From: Corbicula japonica
Lineage: Eukaryota > Mollusca > Bivalvia > Venerida > Cyrenidae
Assembly: GCA_038501625.1 (NCBI GenBank)
Contig: JAZAYU010000127.1
Coordinates: 1,550,001 to 1,614,000 of the forward strand
Reading direction: 5' to 3'
Length of the DNA stretch: 64,000 nucleotides
How positions within the stretch are numbered: position 1 is the stretch's first letter; the number at the start of each line of letters is the position of its first letter. A program made the translations under genes and the position numbers. Below are positions 54,801 through 64,000 of the stretch, piece after piece. Under the pieces are notes generated by a model that saw nothing but the letters and a program-made list of their open reading frames with translations, did no database searches and had not been told where the DNA came from.

Positions 54801-54893
54801 TTCCGGTATGCACTCATAATTAAACAATAAATTTATAAAATGTTTAGTCCGTTACATTATTTAGCACTAAACTTTTTATTCCATACGAGGCAC

Positions 54894-55140
54894 GCCACGG
54901 GAAAAAGTACCTTCGGGTAGTTGACGTCAACCCTTGAAACGACGTCATAAAGTTGAGCAGACGACATTAATTATTATGCAATTCGCAGTAAAAATAACAT
55001 TTTATTGTCAAAATGTGTAACAAAATCACAGTTTTGTTATGAGAAAATAATAGAAATTCGAAAGTTCTTTCTAAATATAATAACAACAAAAATAACACAA
55101 AAACTGACCGAAGGTACCTTTTCCCGTGGCGTGCCTCATA
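54894..55140. mobile_element. MITE with 33-bp terminal inverted repeats
   Basis: TACGAGGCACGCCACGGG then AAAAAGTACCTTCGG on the left is mirrored by CCGAAGGTACCTTTT then CCCGTGGCGTGCCTCATA on the right, with about one gap. The interior is ~180 bp and AT-rich, with GTTGACGTCAACCC and GACGTCATAAAG near the left end. No transposase. The superfamily is unknown. Confidence 0.85.
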
Positions 55141-55194
55141 TATATAATTTTTATCCCATCAGGATCTACAGAAAAAACTATAAATTCAGCATAC

Positions 55195-55295
55195 ACTGTC
55201 AGTGTAGATCCTGATCAGATGGCATGGATGTGTTGGCTCTACAATGGATCTACACTGTTCGTCCATGAATCTGTATCTATTTAGCTAAGGGTTAT
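55195..55295. mobile_element. GATC-rich MITE, right portion
   Basis: CACTGTCAGTGTAGATCCTG, ATGGCATGGATGTGTTGGC and ATGGATCTACACTGTTCG, followed by a worn right end TTAGCTAAGGGTTA. Confidence 0.65.
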
Positions 55296-55548
55296 GATTT
55301 AACTTCTTTATACTTATTTTAGCTTGCCATTTATAAGGGTTCAAATACAAACTTTATAATGGACCAGTGTTACATGGAAATAATGGCTAGCATGTGACAT
55401 TGGAACTTCCCTAGAGCAGAGAAGTGAATCTAAAAATATTTCCAGAATTCATTCTTTGGTTACTAACATATGCATGATTAAACCAAAGCAGTAATAAGTC
55501 TAGCACTTTTGAGAACAGTATGCGGCAATCAATATTCTTTTATTTCAG

Positions 55549-55853
55549 ATTGAAACTTGAGCATTTAGGATGTGAAAGACAGTAACTACAATGTCAGGAG
55601 TGAAGAGGCCAGACCTAGGGGAGGCGGCCTCCTCTAATGACAAAAAACCATTACCCCACCCACCTGAAACTGCTGCTGGAAACCAGTCTTCTGGGGATAA
55701 GAAAAGGAACCATTCTGCTTCCAGACAGGAAGTTGGCAAGTCTGCTGATGGAAATCCCGGGAACCAGACTGGTTTTGCTGAAGATGAGGACAGGGAGGAA
55801 TTACCACATCCTGATGATCTAAAGCTGCTGGCAAAGCTAGAAGAAGCAAACAG
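55549..55853 (+). CDS. EVI5-like: EVI5-like TBC protein, first coding exon (CDS from 55591)
   Basis: A spliced exon: acceptor TTTTATTTCAG at 55548, ATG at 55591 after an in-frame TGA at 55573, donor AACAG|GTAACT. The 88-residue frame starts MSGVKRPDLGEAASSNDKK. It is hydrophilic, low-complexity and Ser/Pro/Asp/Glu-rich, and ends HPDDLKLLAKLEEANR. From memory, vertebrate EVI5 and EVI5L have a disordered N terminus followed by LELLAKLEEQNR and then the Rab-GAP TBC domain. The last codon is split (AG|). The TBC domain and coiled coils are not in the window, so the assignment rests on this segment and the next exon. A 5' UTR exon must lie upstream. Confidence 0.65.
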
Positions 55854-56174
55854 GTAACTTGGTACTAGCAATGGAATGCCAGTTAATTTGTTCTTGAGCG
55901 AATCAACAAATTTTAGGTAAATTTATGACAAAATCAGTTTTTTGATACTAGTACACTTAATGAGGGTTGCATGAAAGACTTTTGTTACTGCTCTTTACTT
56001 AATTTAAGTTTGACAGTCTTACGGGCAACCCTTGTTATTGTCTTAGCTAAACTCAGCAATTACTAGCGTTAAGTAATAAATAGAATAGAAAATTTGCTGC
56101 ACAATGTGGTTGGACGAAAAGTGGTTGACTGGTCTAAATTGTAGAGCATTTCTTAAAATTTCATCCCATAGTTA
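55854..56174. other. Intron, nothing recognised
   Basis: AT-rich start of the intron between the two EVI5-like exons. Confidence 0.5.
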
Positions 56175-56410
56175 AGCCATTACTTGATAGATAAGTCTTT
56201 TATGGCATGGGCAAACTGTGTAGATCCTGATCAGCTGGAACATTCTCTGTCATCTGATCAGGATCTGCACTATTTTTTTTATTCATTACGTCATTTCTAA
56301 TTAAGTGAAACATGCAGATCCAGATCAGATGGCACTGATGTTATGGCTGATTTTGATTTACACTGTTGGCACATGCAATAAAACCTGTATATTTGGAGTA
56401 AAGCTATAAT
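56175..56410. mobile_element. GATC-rich MITE, diverged
   Basis: Left TAAGCCATTACTTGATAGA, hairpin GTGTAGATCCTGATCAGC to CTGATCAGGATCTGCAC, second module CAGATCCAGATCAGATGGC, right end TATTTGGAGTAAAGC. Terminal repeats are eroded. Confidence 0.7.
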
Positions 56411-56811
56411 AACTGATAACTTAAGTTAGATCTCTTCCATTAAATTATCTGTAGATATATTGTGAACCTATCAGTGTTCCTTGACCCCTGTACCAAACTC
56501 TACTGATCCCTACACTGACATCTGCACAACATGGGCAAGCAGTGAAATCTGACTTAACCTTGATTCTTGTCTGTTTTGAATCGAGGATTTGCAGTTAACC
56601 ACCCATTCCTCCTCCCTTTCAGGGTATGCTGATTAGTTCATTAGTAAAAATGACATTTTTTTCTTGTGCATTAGACATCTTTGATGTAACTACTGTGTAG
56701 TGGTATAGACCCCTTTGTAGACATTGTCAATGCATTTGTGGCTTTGTATAGTACTGCAAGCATAACTCCATCTTTGTCCTGGATGTGATTCACATATTTA
56801 ACCTCAGCTAT
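56411..56811. other. Intron, nothing recognised
   Basis: No exon or repeat family recognised. Confidence 0.45.
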
Positions 56812-56957
56812 GGCTGAAGGTTATAAAGCTGAGCATGGAAACCAGTCTCAAATCTCAAGCATCTGATTGGCTGAAATGGTGACTGATCGCCATTTCAGCC
56901 AATCAGATGCTTGAGATTTGAGACTGGTTTCCATGCTCAGCTTTATAACCTTGGGCA
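56812..56957. mobile_element. Palindromic MITE, asymmetric-end type, reverse orientation
   Basis: Starts GGCTGAAGGTTATAAAGC and ends GCTTTATAACCTTGGGCA, the reverse of copies such as 50553. The arms are near-perfect complements around GGTGACTGATCGCC. Confidence 0.87.
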
Positions 56958-57171
56958 CATGTTTCAGAAGGCTCATTGATTAAAACTTAAATTAAAGAAA
57001 AATCTCTGATCTCAGCGTTCTGATTGGTTAAAATTCAAACAGCTTCAAAATTGACCAAAGGGAAGCTTGGGATCTGGTTTCTGTTCTCATTGGTGGAAGA
57101 TTGCTGTTGCTCTTTCTATTTAGTTACAAAAGTGACAAGAAATGGGCAAAGCCAATTTAACTGGCAGAACA

Positions 57172-57310
57172 AAAGTATTAAGCACAGCCCCCTAACCCCT
57201 ATATGCTGGGTTAAAATACTCAGTGTTAATTGTTGCTATTCAGGTTTCAAGTGTATTTTGCACAGCCCTCTACCCAACCCAAACCCTCATATGCTGGGTT
57301 AAAATCAGTG
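57172..57310. repeat. Two-unit tandem repeat, ~100 bp
   Basis: GCACAGCCC...ACCC...ATATGCTGGGTTAAAAT followed by CAGTGTT occurs twice. Confidence 0.7.
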
Positions 57311-57429
57311 TTCACTGAATCTGATCTGTTGTCATGTATTTAGCATGTATCTAAGTTTTTTTAAGAACTAGATTAGTTGACAAAGATAGAACTATGCTTG
57401 TATCATCATATTTTAGAAAGCTGTCTGTC

Positions 57430-57622
57430 CTTTCACTTCATATATACGCCTTTTTATGCATGTGTGACCATTGTAGATCCAGATCAGCTGGCACATCTGT
57501 GTCACTGATCGGGATCTGCACTGGTCACTTTTTGGTTAGAAATAACATAAAGTGCAGATCCTGATCATTGCCAGCTGATCTGGATCTACACTGTTCGCCC
57601 ATGTATATGGAGGAAAGGGCTA
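57430..57622. mobile_element. GATC-rich MITE
   Basis: Left CCTTTCACTTCATATATACG, hairpins at GATCAGCTGGCACATCTG and CAGCTGATCTGGATCTACAC, right ATGTATATGGAGGAAAGGGC. It ends only ~45 bp before the next coding exon. Confidence 0.78.
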
Positions 57623-57665
57623 TATGCTGCTGCACTGATTGCATCTTTGCCCTCATGTATTTCAG

Positions 57666-57749
57666 ACAAATTGCCCTCAGTCCTTCATCAGTGATCACCA
57701 CAAACCCTACAGAGCTGGAGCTTATTGCTAAACTGGAGGAGGCCAACAG
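57666..57749 (+). CDS. EVI5-like: EVI5-like second coding exon (symmetric 84 nt)
   Basis: Acceptor GTATTTCAG|AC, donor AACAG|GTATGC. In frame with the previous exon it reads (R)QIALSPSSVITTNPTELE then LIAKLEEANR. It is exactly 28 codons, phase 2 at both ends, so it can be included or skipped without changing frame. Its last 12 residues repeat the end of the previous exon (LKLLAKLEEANR against LELIAKLEEANR), and both exons stop at the same codon position. TELELIAKLEEANR closely resembles the EVI5/EVI5L segment before the TBC domain. No following exon was found before 64000. Confidence 0.65.
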
Positions 57750-57811
57750 GTATGCTGTAACTGTATAGCTGTGAAATGTGGGGTTGAGAGCATAATTTTT
57801 TTTTCACGATT

Positions 57812-58018
57812 TTAACACTTTACTCCTTATTCACGGATTTTATGTCATGTGTGAACAGTGAAGATCCAGATCAGCAGGTACATCCATGTCATCTGATTTT
57901 ACACTGTTACACATCTAGGTAAGAAATAACCTTAATAATCAGAAATTACAGATGTGCTGGTTGATTTGGATCTTCACTGTTCATAGATAACTGCCTATCC
58001 AAAGAAGTAAAGGGTTAA
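57812..58018. mobile_element. TTAA-type GATC-rich MITE, diverged
   Basis: Starts TTAACACTTTACTCCTTA and ends CAAAGAAGTAAAGGGTTAA. Modules GAAGATCCAGATCAGCAGG and TTGATTTGGATCTTCACTG remain complementary. Confidence 0.78.
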
Positions 58019-59171
58019 ATATCTTCATTTCACTTAGTAACTAGCTCTGTTTGAGGTTTTGACTTATCACTTAATTAGTGACTACTGTTTCCACTAGTTA
58101 GAAAACTGGGCAAAGCTCATGAAATTGAGAATGGAGACTTGGGCATAAAATTACAGATCTGGGACTTGAGACCATTCTCAGATCTCAAGCATCTCAGCTT
58201 ATGATCTTGGTCCCAGTCTTGTGACTGTGAACTTAAATAAAGTTTTAACCAGTCACTGTTTTAGATTGTAGACTGGTAGACTGATTGTAGACTTAATCAA
58301 CTTAAGCCCTGATTGGTTAAAATCAAAACCAGTCTCAAAATGGACCTATCAGGTTCTATGGTATGGTATTGAAGACTGGTCTTTATTTTCAGTTTTATCA
58401 TCTTGGAGCCCTGATTGGGACCAGTCTCAAAATGGACCAATCAGATTTTAGAGTATTGTAAACTGGACTGCACTCTTAGATGCTGCTTAGAAACCTCAAA
58501 CTTAGTCAAATTATAAAATATGCTGAAAAATACAAGTTTCAACTTAACAAACTGATTTCACAGTATCACAGCATCAGAGATAACTTGCTCAGTATCAGTG
58601 AAAGCCTGCGGAATTGTTTTCCTGTAAGAATTTCCTGAGAATCGAAACAGCATGTTGTATTATCTAAATACCTGTAGATTTCTGACATTAGGTATTGCAT
58701 CAACAGATGAGGAGTCAATATTACACTTGATTAAAATAGCAGAGAAAACAGTTTAAGAGATAATGAAGTAGATAGATTGTCTCTGGATATAAACATAAAC
58801 ATTTCTAGACGAAATTTTAAGCTGCAACAGGAAATGTAGAGACAGCCTCAGCTTTGCTTCATACAGAAAGAATTCTCTTTCATTTTATATTGTAACTTGC
58901 TTCATTTGCCTGTCAATTAAAACTCTGTATGCTTTTACAGGAAAAATTCTTAATTATTTTGTACCAACTTGTACATAGTAGGTAGCTTCATCTAATAGCC
59001 AATAAAAATGCAGTATTTCTGTATTTTTCTGAGTTCTTGTTTCCATAAATTTGTTAACTGAATTGAGAATTATGCTGGACCTATACTGGTCACCTCTGGG
59101 TAAAAAATAAGCTAATAAATCTAAAAGAGAACAGTGTAGATCCTAATCAGACTGCATGTATTTGCCATCTG
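58019..59171. other. Intron with decayed palindromic-MITE pieces
   Basis: Several half-arms such as GACCATTCTCAGATCTCAAG, AACCAGTCTCAAAATGGACC and GGGACCAGTCTCAAAATGG lie between 58090 and 58470. A GATC-rich remnant is at 59070-59165. No exon seen. Confidence 0.5.
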
Positions 59172-59289
59172 TGCCCAAGGTTATAAAACTGAGCATGGAA
59201 ACCAGTCTCAAATCTCAAGCATCTGATTGGCTGAAATGGCGACTGAGATTTGAGACTGGTTTCCATGCTCAGCTTTATAACCTTCAGCC
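59172..59289. mobile_element. Palindromic MITE with CTG duplication and arm deletion
   Basis: Starts TGCCCAAGGTTATAAAAC and ends TTTATAACCTTCAGCC, flanked by CTG at 59169-59171 and 59290-59292. It is 118 bp because the right inner arm is missing (GGCGACTGAGATTTGAGAC). It is inserted in a GATC-rich fragment: GCCATCTG before, CTGATCTGG after. Confidence 0.85.
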
Positions 59290-59299
59290 CTGATCTGGA

Positions 59300-59549
59300 T
59301 TAACCCTTTCTTCCATATACATGCATTTTTACACATGTGTGACCTGTGTAGATCCAGATCAACCAGCACATCCGTGCCATCTGATCAGGATCTGCACTGA
59401 TCGCATTTTGGCCAGAAATAACCTAATGAATAAAAAGGCGAACAATTTAGATCCTGATCAGACGGCAAGGATCATGAGGATGTGCCAGCTGATCTGGATG
59501 TAAACTGTCAGCCCATGCAATAAAGGTGTATAATGGAGGAAAGGGTTAA
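59300..59549. mobile_element. TTAA-type GATC-rich MITE, complete
   Basis: 250 bp, starting TTAACCCTTTCTTCCATA and ending ATAATGGAGGAAAGGGTTAA. Hairpin 1 GATCAACCAGCACATCCG, spacer TTGGCCAGAAATAACCTAA, hairpin 2 CAGACGGCAAGGATC to CTGATCTGGATGTAAAC. Confidence 0.88.
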
Positions 59550-60649
59550 TACTCGTCATCCATTGGATAACAGCCATATCCCATGGAGTAAATGGGTTCA
59601 ATGTACTACTAACACTGTGTGGTCCATGTCGTTACATTTTTACAAAAAAGGAAAGTTCTTGTATCAATCTTAATAAGTATCTTTCAAAAAACACAATTTG
59701 TGAGAAAGTGTTGAAATTTATTCTAATTATATGATATCATAAATCAAAACATAGTTTGGTGATTATAGAAAGTTGATTGAATGTCTGTATGTTAATGCTT
59801 CAACGTTCATGATTTATGTACGTAAGTAACATAAAGTCATGAAGTACAGGTTACACTACAGTAATTCAGGTGGCTCGGGAACCAGTCAATTTTGTCTAGG
59901 GTTTGTGCGGACCATTAGATAAAGTAATTCTGTGATTGGTTGAAAATGCAAAAGCAGAATAAAAAATATTAAATAGCTATGTGAAAATGCACAGTGTATA
60001 GGAGAAGTTGAAACAAAACATTTGCATTTTTATTTTGAGTGTATGAAAATTTTTATCTTTAAAAATGGGTATTATTTTGGACAAAGTGAAACTGAAAGTG
60101 GCGCAAATCTGAGGGTGGTGGTATTCCAGTGCATGTCGCGAAAAAGTTTACTGGTTATGCTATATTTTTGTTGTGTTTTTATGATGTCTCTAGCTTAGTT
60201 TTATTTGCAAAAGTAAGATTTTAAGGCCTTGACCCAATAGCTAATTCAGAATAGGAGATGAAGCTATACTGGGAGTCTATGGGAAATGAATTACTGTAGT
60301 CTAACCTACAGGCAGTGGTCTTGATATTGTTTTAAGTAGAAAGGGATTTAATGAAAATATAAGGTGGATTCTGGGCTCTAAACAAGCAAAATAGCACCCG
60401 TGCCACTAGTCAAAATACTTCAGACTACATTCTTGCTTTTTTAAATTTTTCCAGTAACTAAAAAACAACATAAAAACAAAATAAATGATAAAAACATTAT
60501 TGTGTCTGGTTTTATGTATAAGACTACCATGCCACTAAAAAAGCTGGGTCTTATGGTAAGAGATTGCTGGAGAAAATCCTGATCCCCCACTTCTTACTGA
60601 GACCACTGTACAGGTGATAGAGTACTCTCCAGAGAAGGGAAGGATCTGG
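59550..60649. other. Intron, nothing recognised
   Basis: A short CAGCCATATCCCATGGAG terminus of the MITE variant lies at 59560-59597. Otherwise AT-rich with no supported exon. Confidence 0.45.
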
Positions 60650-61004
60650 GAAATTGCATGGGCAAGCAGTGTAGATCCAGACATCTGGACCCAAGATCAT
60701 AAAACTAAGATTTGAGATCAGTCTCAAATCTCAAGGATCTGATTGGCTGAAATGGCGACTGGTCGCCATTTCAGCCAATCAGATGCTTGAGATTTGAGAC
60801 TGATCTCCAAACTTAGTTTTATGATCTTGGGCCCTGTGCCTTTTGATCTCAATCTAAACTTCACTTTTTTTGTCAAAAAATAATCTAATGAATGTAGATG
60901 TGAATTGTGTAGATCCAGATCAGATGGCACAGATATGCTGTCTGATTTGGATCTAACATGTTTGGCCATGCAATAAGAGTTGTATATTTGGAGAAAAAGG
61001 TTAA
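60650..61004. mobile_element. GATC-rich MITE with nested palindromic MITE
   Basis: Left ATTGCATGGGCAAGCAG, AGTGTAGATCCAGACATCTG; right CTGTGCCTTTTGATCTCAATC, GTGTAGATCCAGATCAGATGG and the end TTTGGAGAAAAAGGTTAA. The insertion is at the CACATCTGTGCC hairpin tip. Confidence 0.78.
60688..60833. mobile_element. Palindromic MITE, symmetric-end type, CTG duplication
   Basis: 146 bp. Starts GACCCAAGATCATAAAAC and ends TTTTATGATCTTGGGCC, with CTG at 60685-60687 and 60834-60836. Joining the flanks at one CTG restores ACATCTGTGCC, which is the consensus of the host MITE. Confidence 0.88.
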
Positions 61005-61854
61005 ATGGGTTGTTTTGTCTGAGTAAAGTCTTCCAAATATTATTTGTCGATTCATGGTACATAATGTGAAATTTTTGTGTTAATACAACCTGTGAATAGA
61101 ACGGACCATCTGATAATTTATGTGTATCATTAAAAATTTGGACAGTACCTACCTTTTAGGATAATTCATTTTACAGTGATTACACTAAGGAACAGTTTAA
61201 ATTGAAATTTTCATTAAATATTTTTTATCACACAGTAAAACACCTCTGGACAAAAAGTTGTCTTTATATTGGGGTGATCTAAATTTTGGGGTAGAAAATA
61301 GTGCAAAAAAGGACTTTGAATAAGTTGTCTTATTATGGGTATGGTCGTTAATTTTCAGGAAGTATAATAAGAGATTTGACTGCACGATAACTTGGTTCTG
61401 AGAATGTAGACATTAGGATGTCAAAAAGATAACAATACTCAAACTTTCCACCATGACAAGAAAATAGAATTCAGTCAGTAATAATAATCAATTTTAGGGT
61501 TGTTACAAATGTGATTTAACTGTCTAGGAAAATGTAAATATGCAAATATGTTAGACGTAAGAAATCAATTCATTTACTTCCAAATTGACAAGAACGTCGA
61601 GCTGTCAATATTTATACTTACTCGTATATTTCGGACTTTGAAATCAATAACCAAGATCGCCACAGGCATTTTGTTAATGTTTATTATGTTATCGTAAATA
61701 TTTCTCACCATGTGGCAATAAGTTACCGAGTTCATTGAGTGTCTTAATAATTTTATGTTTTCTGTTGCACCTTGTCACCTCTGTCTGTGTTATTTTCTCA
61801 GAATTGCTATTAAACCTCTTCTTATATTTATGTGCAATAAAATTTGACCAGAGT
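61005..61854. other. Intron, nothing recognised
   Basis: AT-rich with no supported exon or repeat family. Confidence 0.45.
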
Positions 61855-62095
61855 TAACCGTTAACTTCATAGATATGCCCTTATTGCATGTGCGAACAGT
61901 ATGGATCCAAATCAGCCAGAATATCTATGCCATCTGATCAGAACATCTATGCCATCTTAACAGAAATAATCTCATAAAGCTAAAGCAAACAGTGTAGATC
62001 CTAATCAGATGGCATAAATGTGCCAGTTGATCTAGATTTATACTGTGCTCATGGGATTATGATAACAGCCATATCCCTTGCAGTTAAGGGTTATT
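61855..62095. mobile_element. GATC-rich MITE, CCATATCCC-end variant
   Basis: Left TTAACCGTTAACTTCATAG, modules ATGGATCCAAATCAGCC and GTGTAGATCCTAATCAGATGG, right CAGCCATATCCCTTGCAG then TTAAGGGTTA. Confidence 0.72.
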
Positions 62096-63300
62096 TCTTT
62101 TCTCTGGGGGCAAACAGCCTGGTGCTTTCAGCACTGATGTTTTGTTAGTGGGCTTTATACAAGAGTTTATCTACTCAATAACTTCTGATGTGACAGTACC
62201 TTGAAACGAAATATTCATTTTTTTTTTAAATATTTAGCATGGATAACTTCATCAAAAAACAAAACAAAGTGCAATATATAAAACTGACACATGTTGCATC
62301 TCACATTGTATATCAGTTGTCGAATAAGGAAATAATAATAGTGTTTGTTGATTTGGTATTGTGTGAGATCTCACAATGTAACTTCCTTGAAATCAGCATG
62401 ATATTGATGTGATTCATACAATCCTCTAGCTATCACTGAATGACCACATTAATTTAATGATAAATAAAATTAATGTTGCACAACTCTGTTGAACTTAAAT
62501 ATGAAGACTGTACAGGTTGTCTCCCTTTTATATTCCTAAATACACATTTATTCAAGGGAGAAAACTCAAAGTGCACACTGTTATATTGAGTTGTTTCCCT
62601 TTTAAATGTCACTGAACCAGGATAAGCACCACTTCCTTTTTCAATTGATCAGAGGTTTTAATCTTAATTGTTATCTAAATTAAAAGTGGGTTTGTCATCA
62701 GTTAAAATAAACAATAATTTTGGAGTAACTTAGGCAACCTACACATATAGAGAATTGTTGCATTCATTGTATAAGTGTACTCAGTAAATAAGTTTAGCAC
62801 CAATTGCTTATAACAAAATTAAATGTTTAAATGAAATTAAAATGTTAAATTCATTTCTTTCCTTATAAGTATGACAAGTAAAGTTATATGACTTAATTCA
62901 TTTTCAAATTTTATTTTAAAAGTTAGTCAGACTCAGTCTACACAAATTTAGAATAGAGTTTTCTGTGACAAACACTACATCAACAGCAATTTCTTTAAAT
63001 GCTGTTTTTGGTCATAAGTCCAAAAAGTCAGTGAAGCTGCTTTAAACATTGGTCACTTATCATCTGCGTTTTGCATTCAAGCGTTTCTTGATATTCACAT
63101 AGCCAAAATTGACAGATCTAATACACTTATCTTGTAGCACATGATTATTATTGTTTTGAAACAAATGGAAATATTCATCAAAAATATCCAAGACAGGTAA
63201 TTTTTTGTTCAGTTTCCAAAGGGTATGTTACGAATTTGATCACCTCTTTGTAACATAAATCAATATTGTTGTAATTTGCCTGCCATTCCCCCTCTTTTCT
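62096..63300. other. Intron, nothing recognised
   Basis: AT-rich. The expected next EVI5-type exon (following KLEEANR) was looked for and not found. Confidence 0.45.
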
Positions 63301-63305
63301 ACTCC

Positions 63306-63502
63306 CTTCTCCCCCCCCCCCACCCCGACCCCCAGAGCTGGAGGAGGGATATGATGATTAAAATTGATAGTTGTTCAGAAAGACACCCCCATGACTCCGT
63401 CCCTCTTTAGAGATACATTTTTTTGTGTCGCGATAGCAGGTAGACACATAGGGATCCTATTGTCCGGCGGCGGTGTCTTCGTCGTCGTCGTCGTCGGTGC
63501 CG
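63306..63502. repeat. C-rich run and (GTC)n simple repeat
   Basis: A C-rich run lies at 63310-63333 and CGTCGTCGTCGTCGTCGG near 63479-63496. Confidence 0.8.
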
Positions 63503-63520
63503 TCGTCCGGTAGCCCCCCA

Positions 63521-64000
63521 ACTTTAATCTGAAACTTAATGTTGCCTATAACTTTGAAAGTACTTGTCTTATTCACTTCATACTTGGAATATATCATCAG
63601 CACGAACAATGCCATCTGTGACAACAAGAATGATAACTCCAGTTTCAATATTCTTTGAGTTATGCCCCTTTCTAATGCAACTTTAATCTGAAACTTAATG
63701 TTGCCTATAACTTTGAAAGTACTTGACCTTTTCACTTCATACTTGGAATATATCATCAGCACGAACAATGCCATCTGTGATCACAAGAATGATAACTCCA
63801 GTTTCAATATTCTTTGAGTTATGCCCCTTTCTAATGCAACTTTAATCTGAAACTTAATGTTGCCTATAACTTTGAAAGTACTTCACCTATTCACTTCATA
63901 CTTGGAATATATCATCAGCATGAACAATGCCATCTGTGATGACAAGAATGATAACTCCAGTTTCAATATTTTTTGAGTTATGCCCCTTTCAAATGCAACT
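63521..64000. repeat. 159-bp tandem repeat, runs off the window
   Basis: ACTTTAATCTGAAACTTAATG starts at 63521, 63680 and 63839, with a fourth beginning at 63998. Each unit includes ATGTTGCCTATAACTTTG, CATACTTGGAATATATCATC and GAGTTATGCCCCTTTC, and the units are nearly identical. The 105-aa minus-strand ORF over it is repeat-derived. Confidence 0.93.

Noticed and set aside
55545..55871. Minus-strand 108-aa Ser-rich ORF
   Set aside because: Antisense shadow of the EVI5-like exon, which has a start codon, acceptor and donor on the + strand.
63330..63365. Possible exon after the C-rich tract (AGAGCTGGAGGAGGG)
   Set aside because: It looks like the continuation of a polypyrimidine acceptor, but the reading frames stop within a few codons and no EVI5-like residues appear.

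Overview
The window is animal nuclear DNA, AT-rich, with long introns and very dense small repeats. The two recognisable host genes are a nuclear receptor of the NR5A (FTZ-F1 / SF-1 / LRH-1) family and the 5' end of a probable EVI5-type TBC-domain gene. Both are metazoan families. The repeat style (interspersed blocks rich in 'GATCAAGGTCAAGG', a SINE with an (AAAC)n tail, abundant small MITEs) suggests a bivalve mollusc. That assignment is inference from style, not from a marker gene.

Layout. 1-2234: a ~140-bp tandem repeat, intronic sequence and two palindromic MITEs. 2235-34857: the NR5A gene on the + strand, in six coding exons that join in phase into at least 497 residues (two zinc fingers, FTZ-F1 box, hinge, ligand-binding domain, AF-2 helix, stop); the N-terminal coding exon is upstream of the window. 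Exons 2-4 and their introns occur twice (5720-12792 and 13293-20490), on either side of a run of exactly 500 N. The coding copies encode the same protein, while the introns differ by scattered substitutions and by presence/absence of transposons. This looks like two unmerged haplotypes joined in the assembly rather than a functional tandem duplication.

21423-33595, in the last NR5A intron and antisense to it: a nearly intact ~12.2-kb Ty3/Gypsy LTR retrotransposon with ~2.07-kb, almost identical LTRs, a tRNA-Leu-type primer-binding site, gag, a -1-frame pol, a polypurine tract, and a third ORF (550 aa, two C2H2 zinc fingers) in the position where an env gene would sit.

34858-55548: about 20 kb with no recognisable gene, holding a 50-bp minisatellite (~2.2 kb), other tandem repeats and many MITEs. 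55549-57749: two coding exons of an EVI5-like gene, each ending in the same AKLEEANR segment; the rest of the gene lies beyond 64000. 57750-64000: intron with MITEs, ending in a 159-bp tandem repeat that runs off the window.

Two MITE families dominate. One is a ~250-bp GATC-rich element with CCCTTTCCTCC ends flanked by TTAA (piggyBac-like ends). The other is a ~146-bp element that is one long palindrome, flanked in several copies by a 3-bp CTG or CAG duplication, and often nested inside the first.
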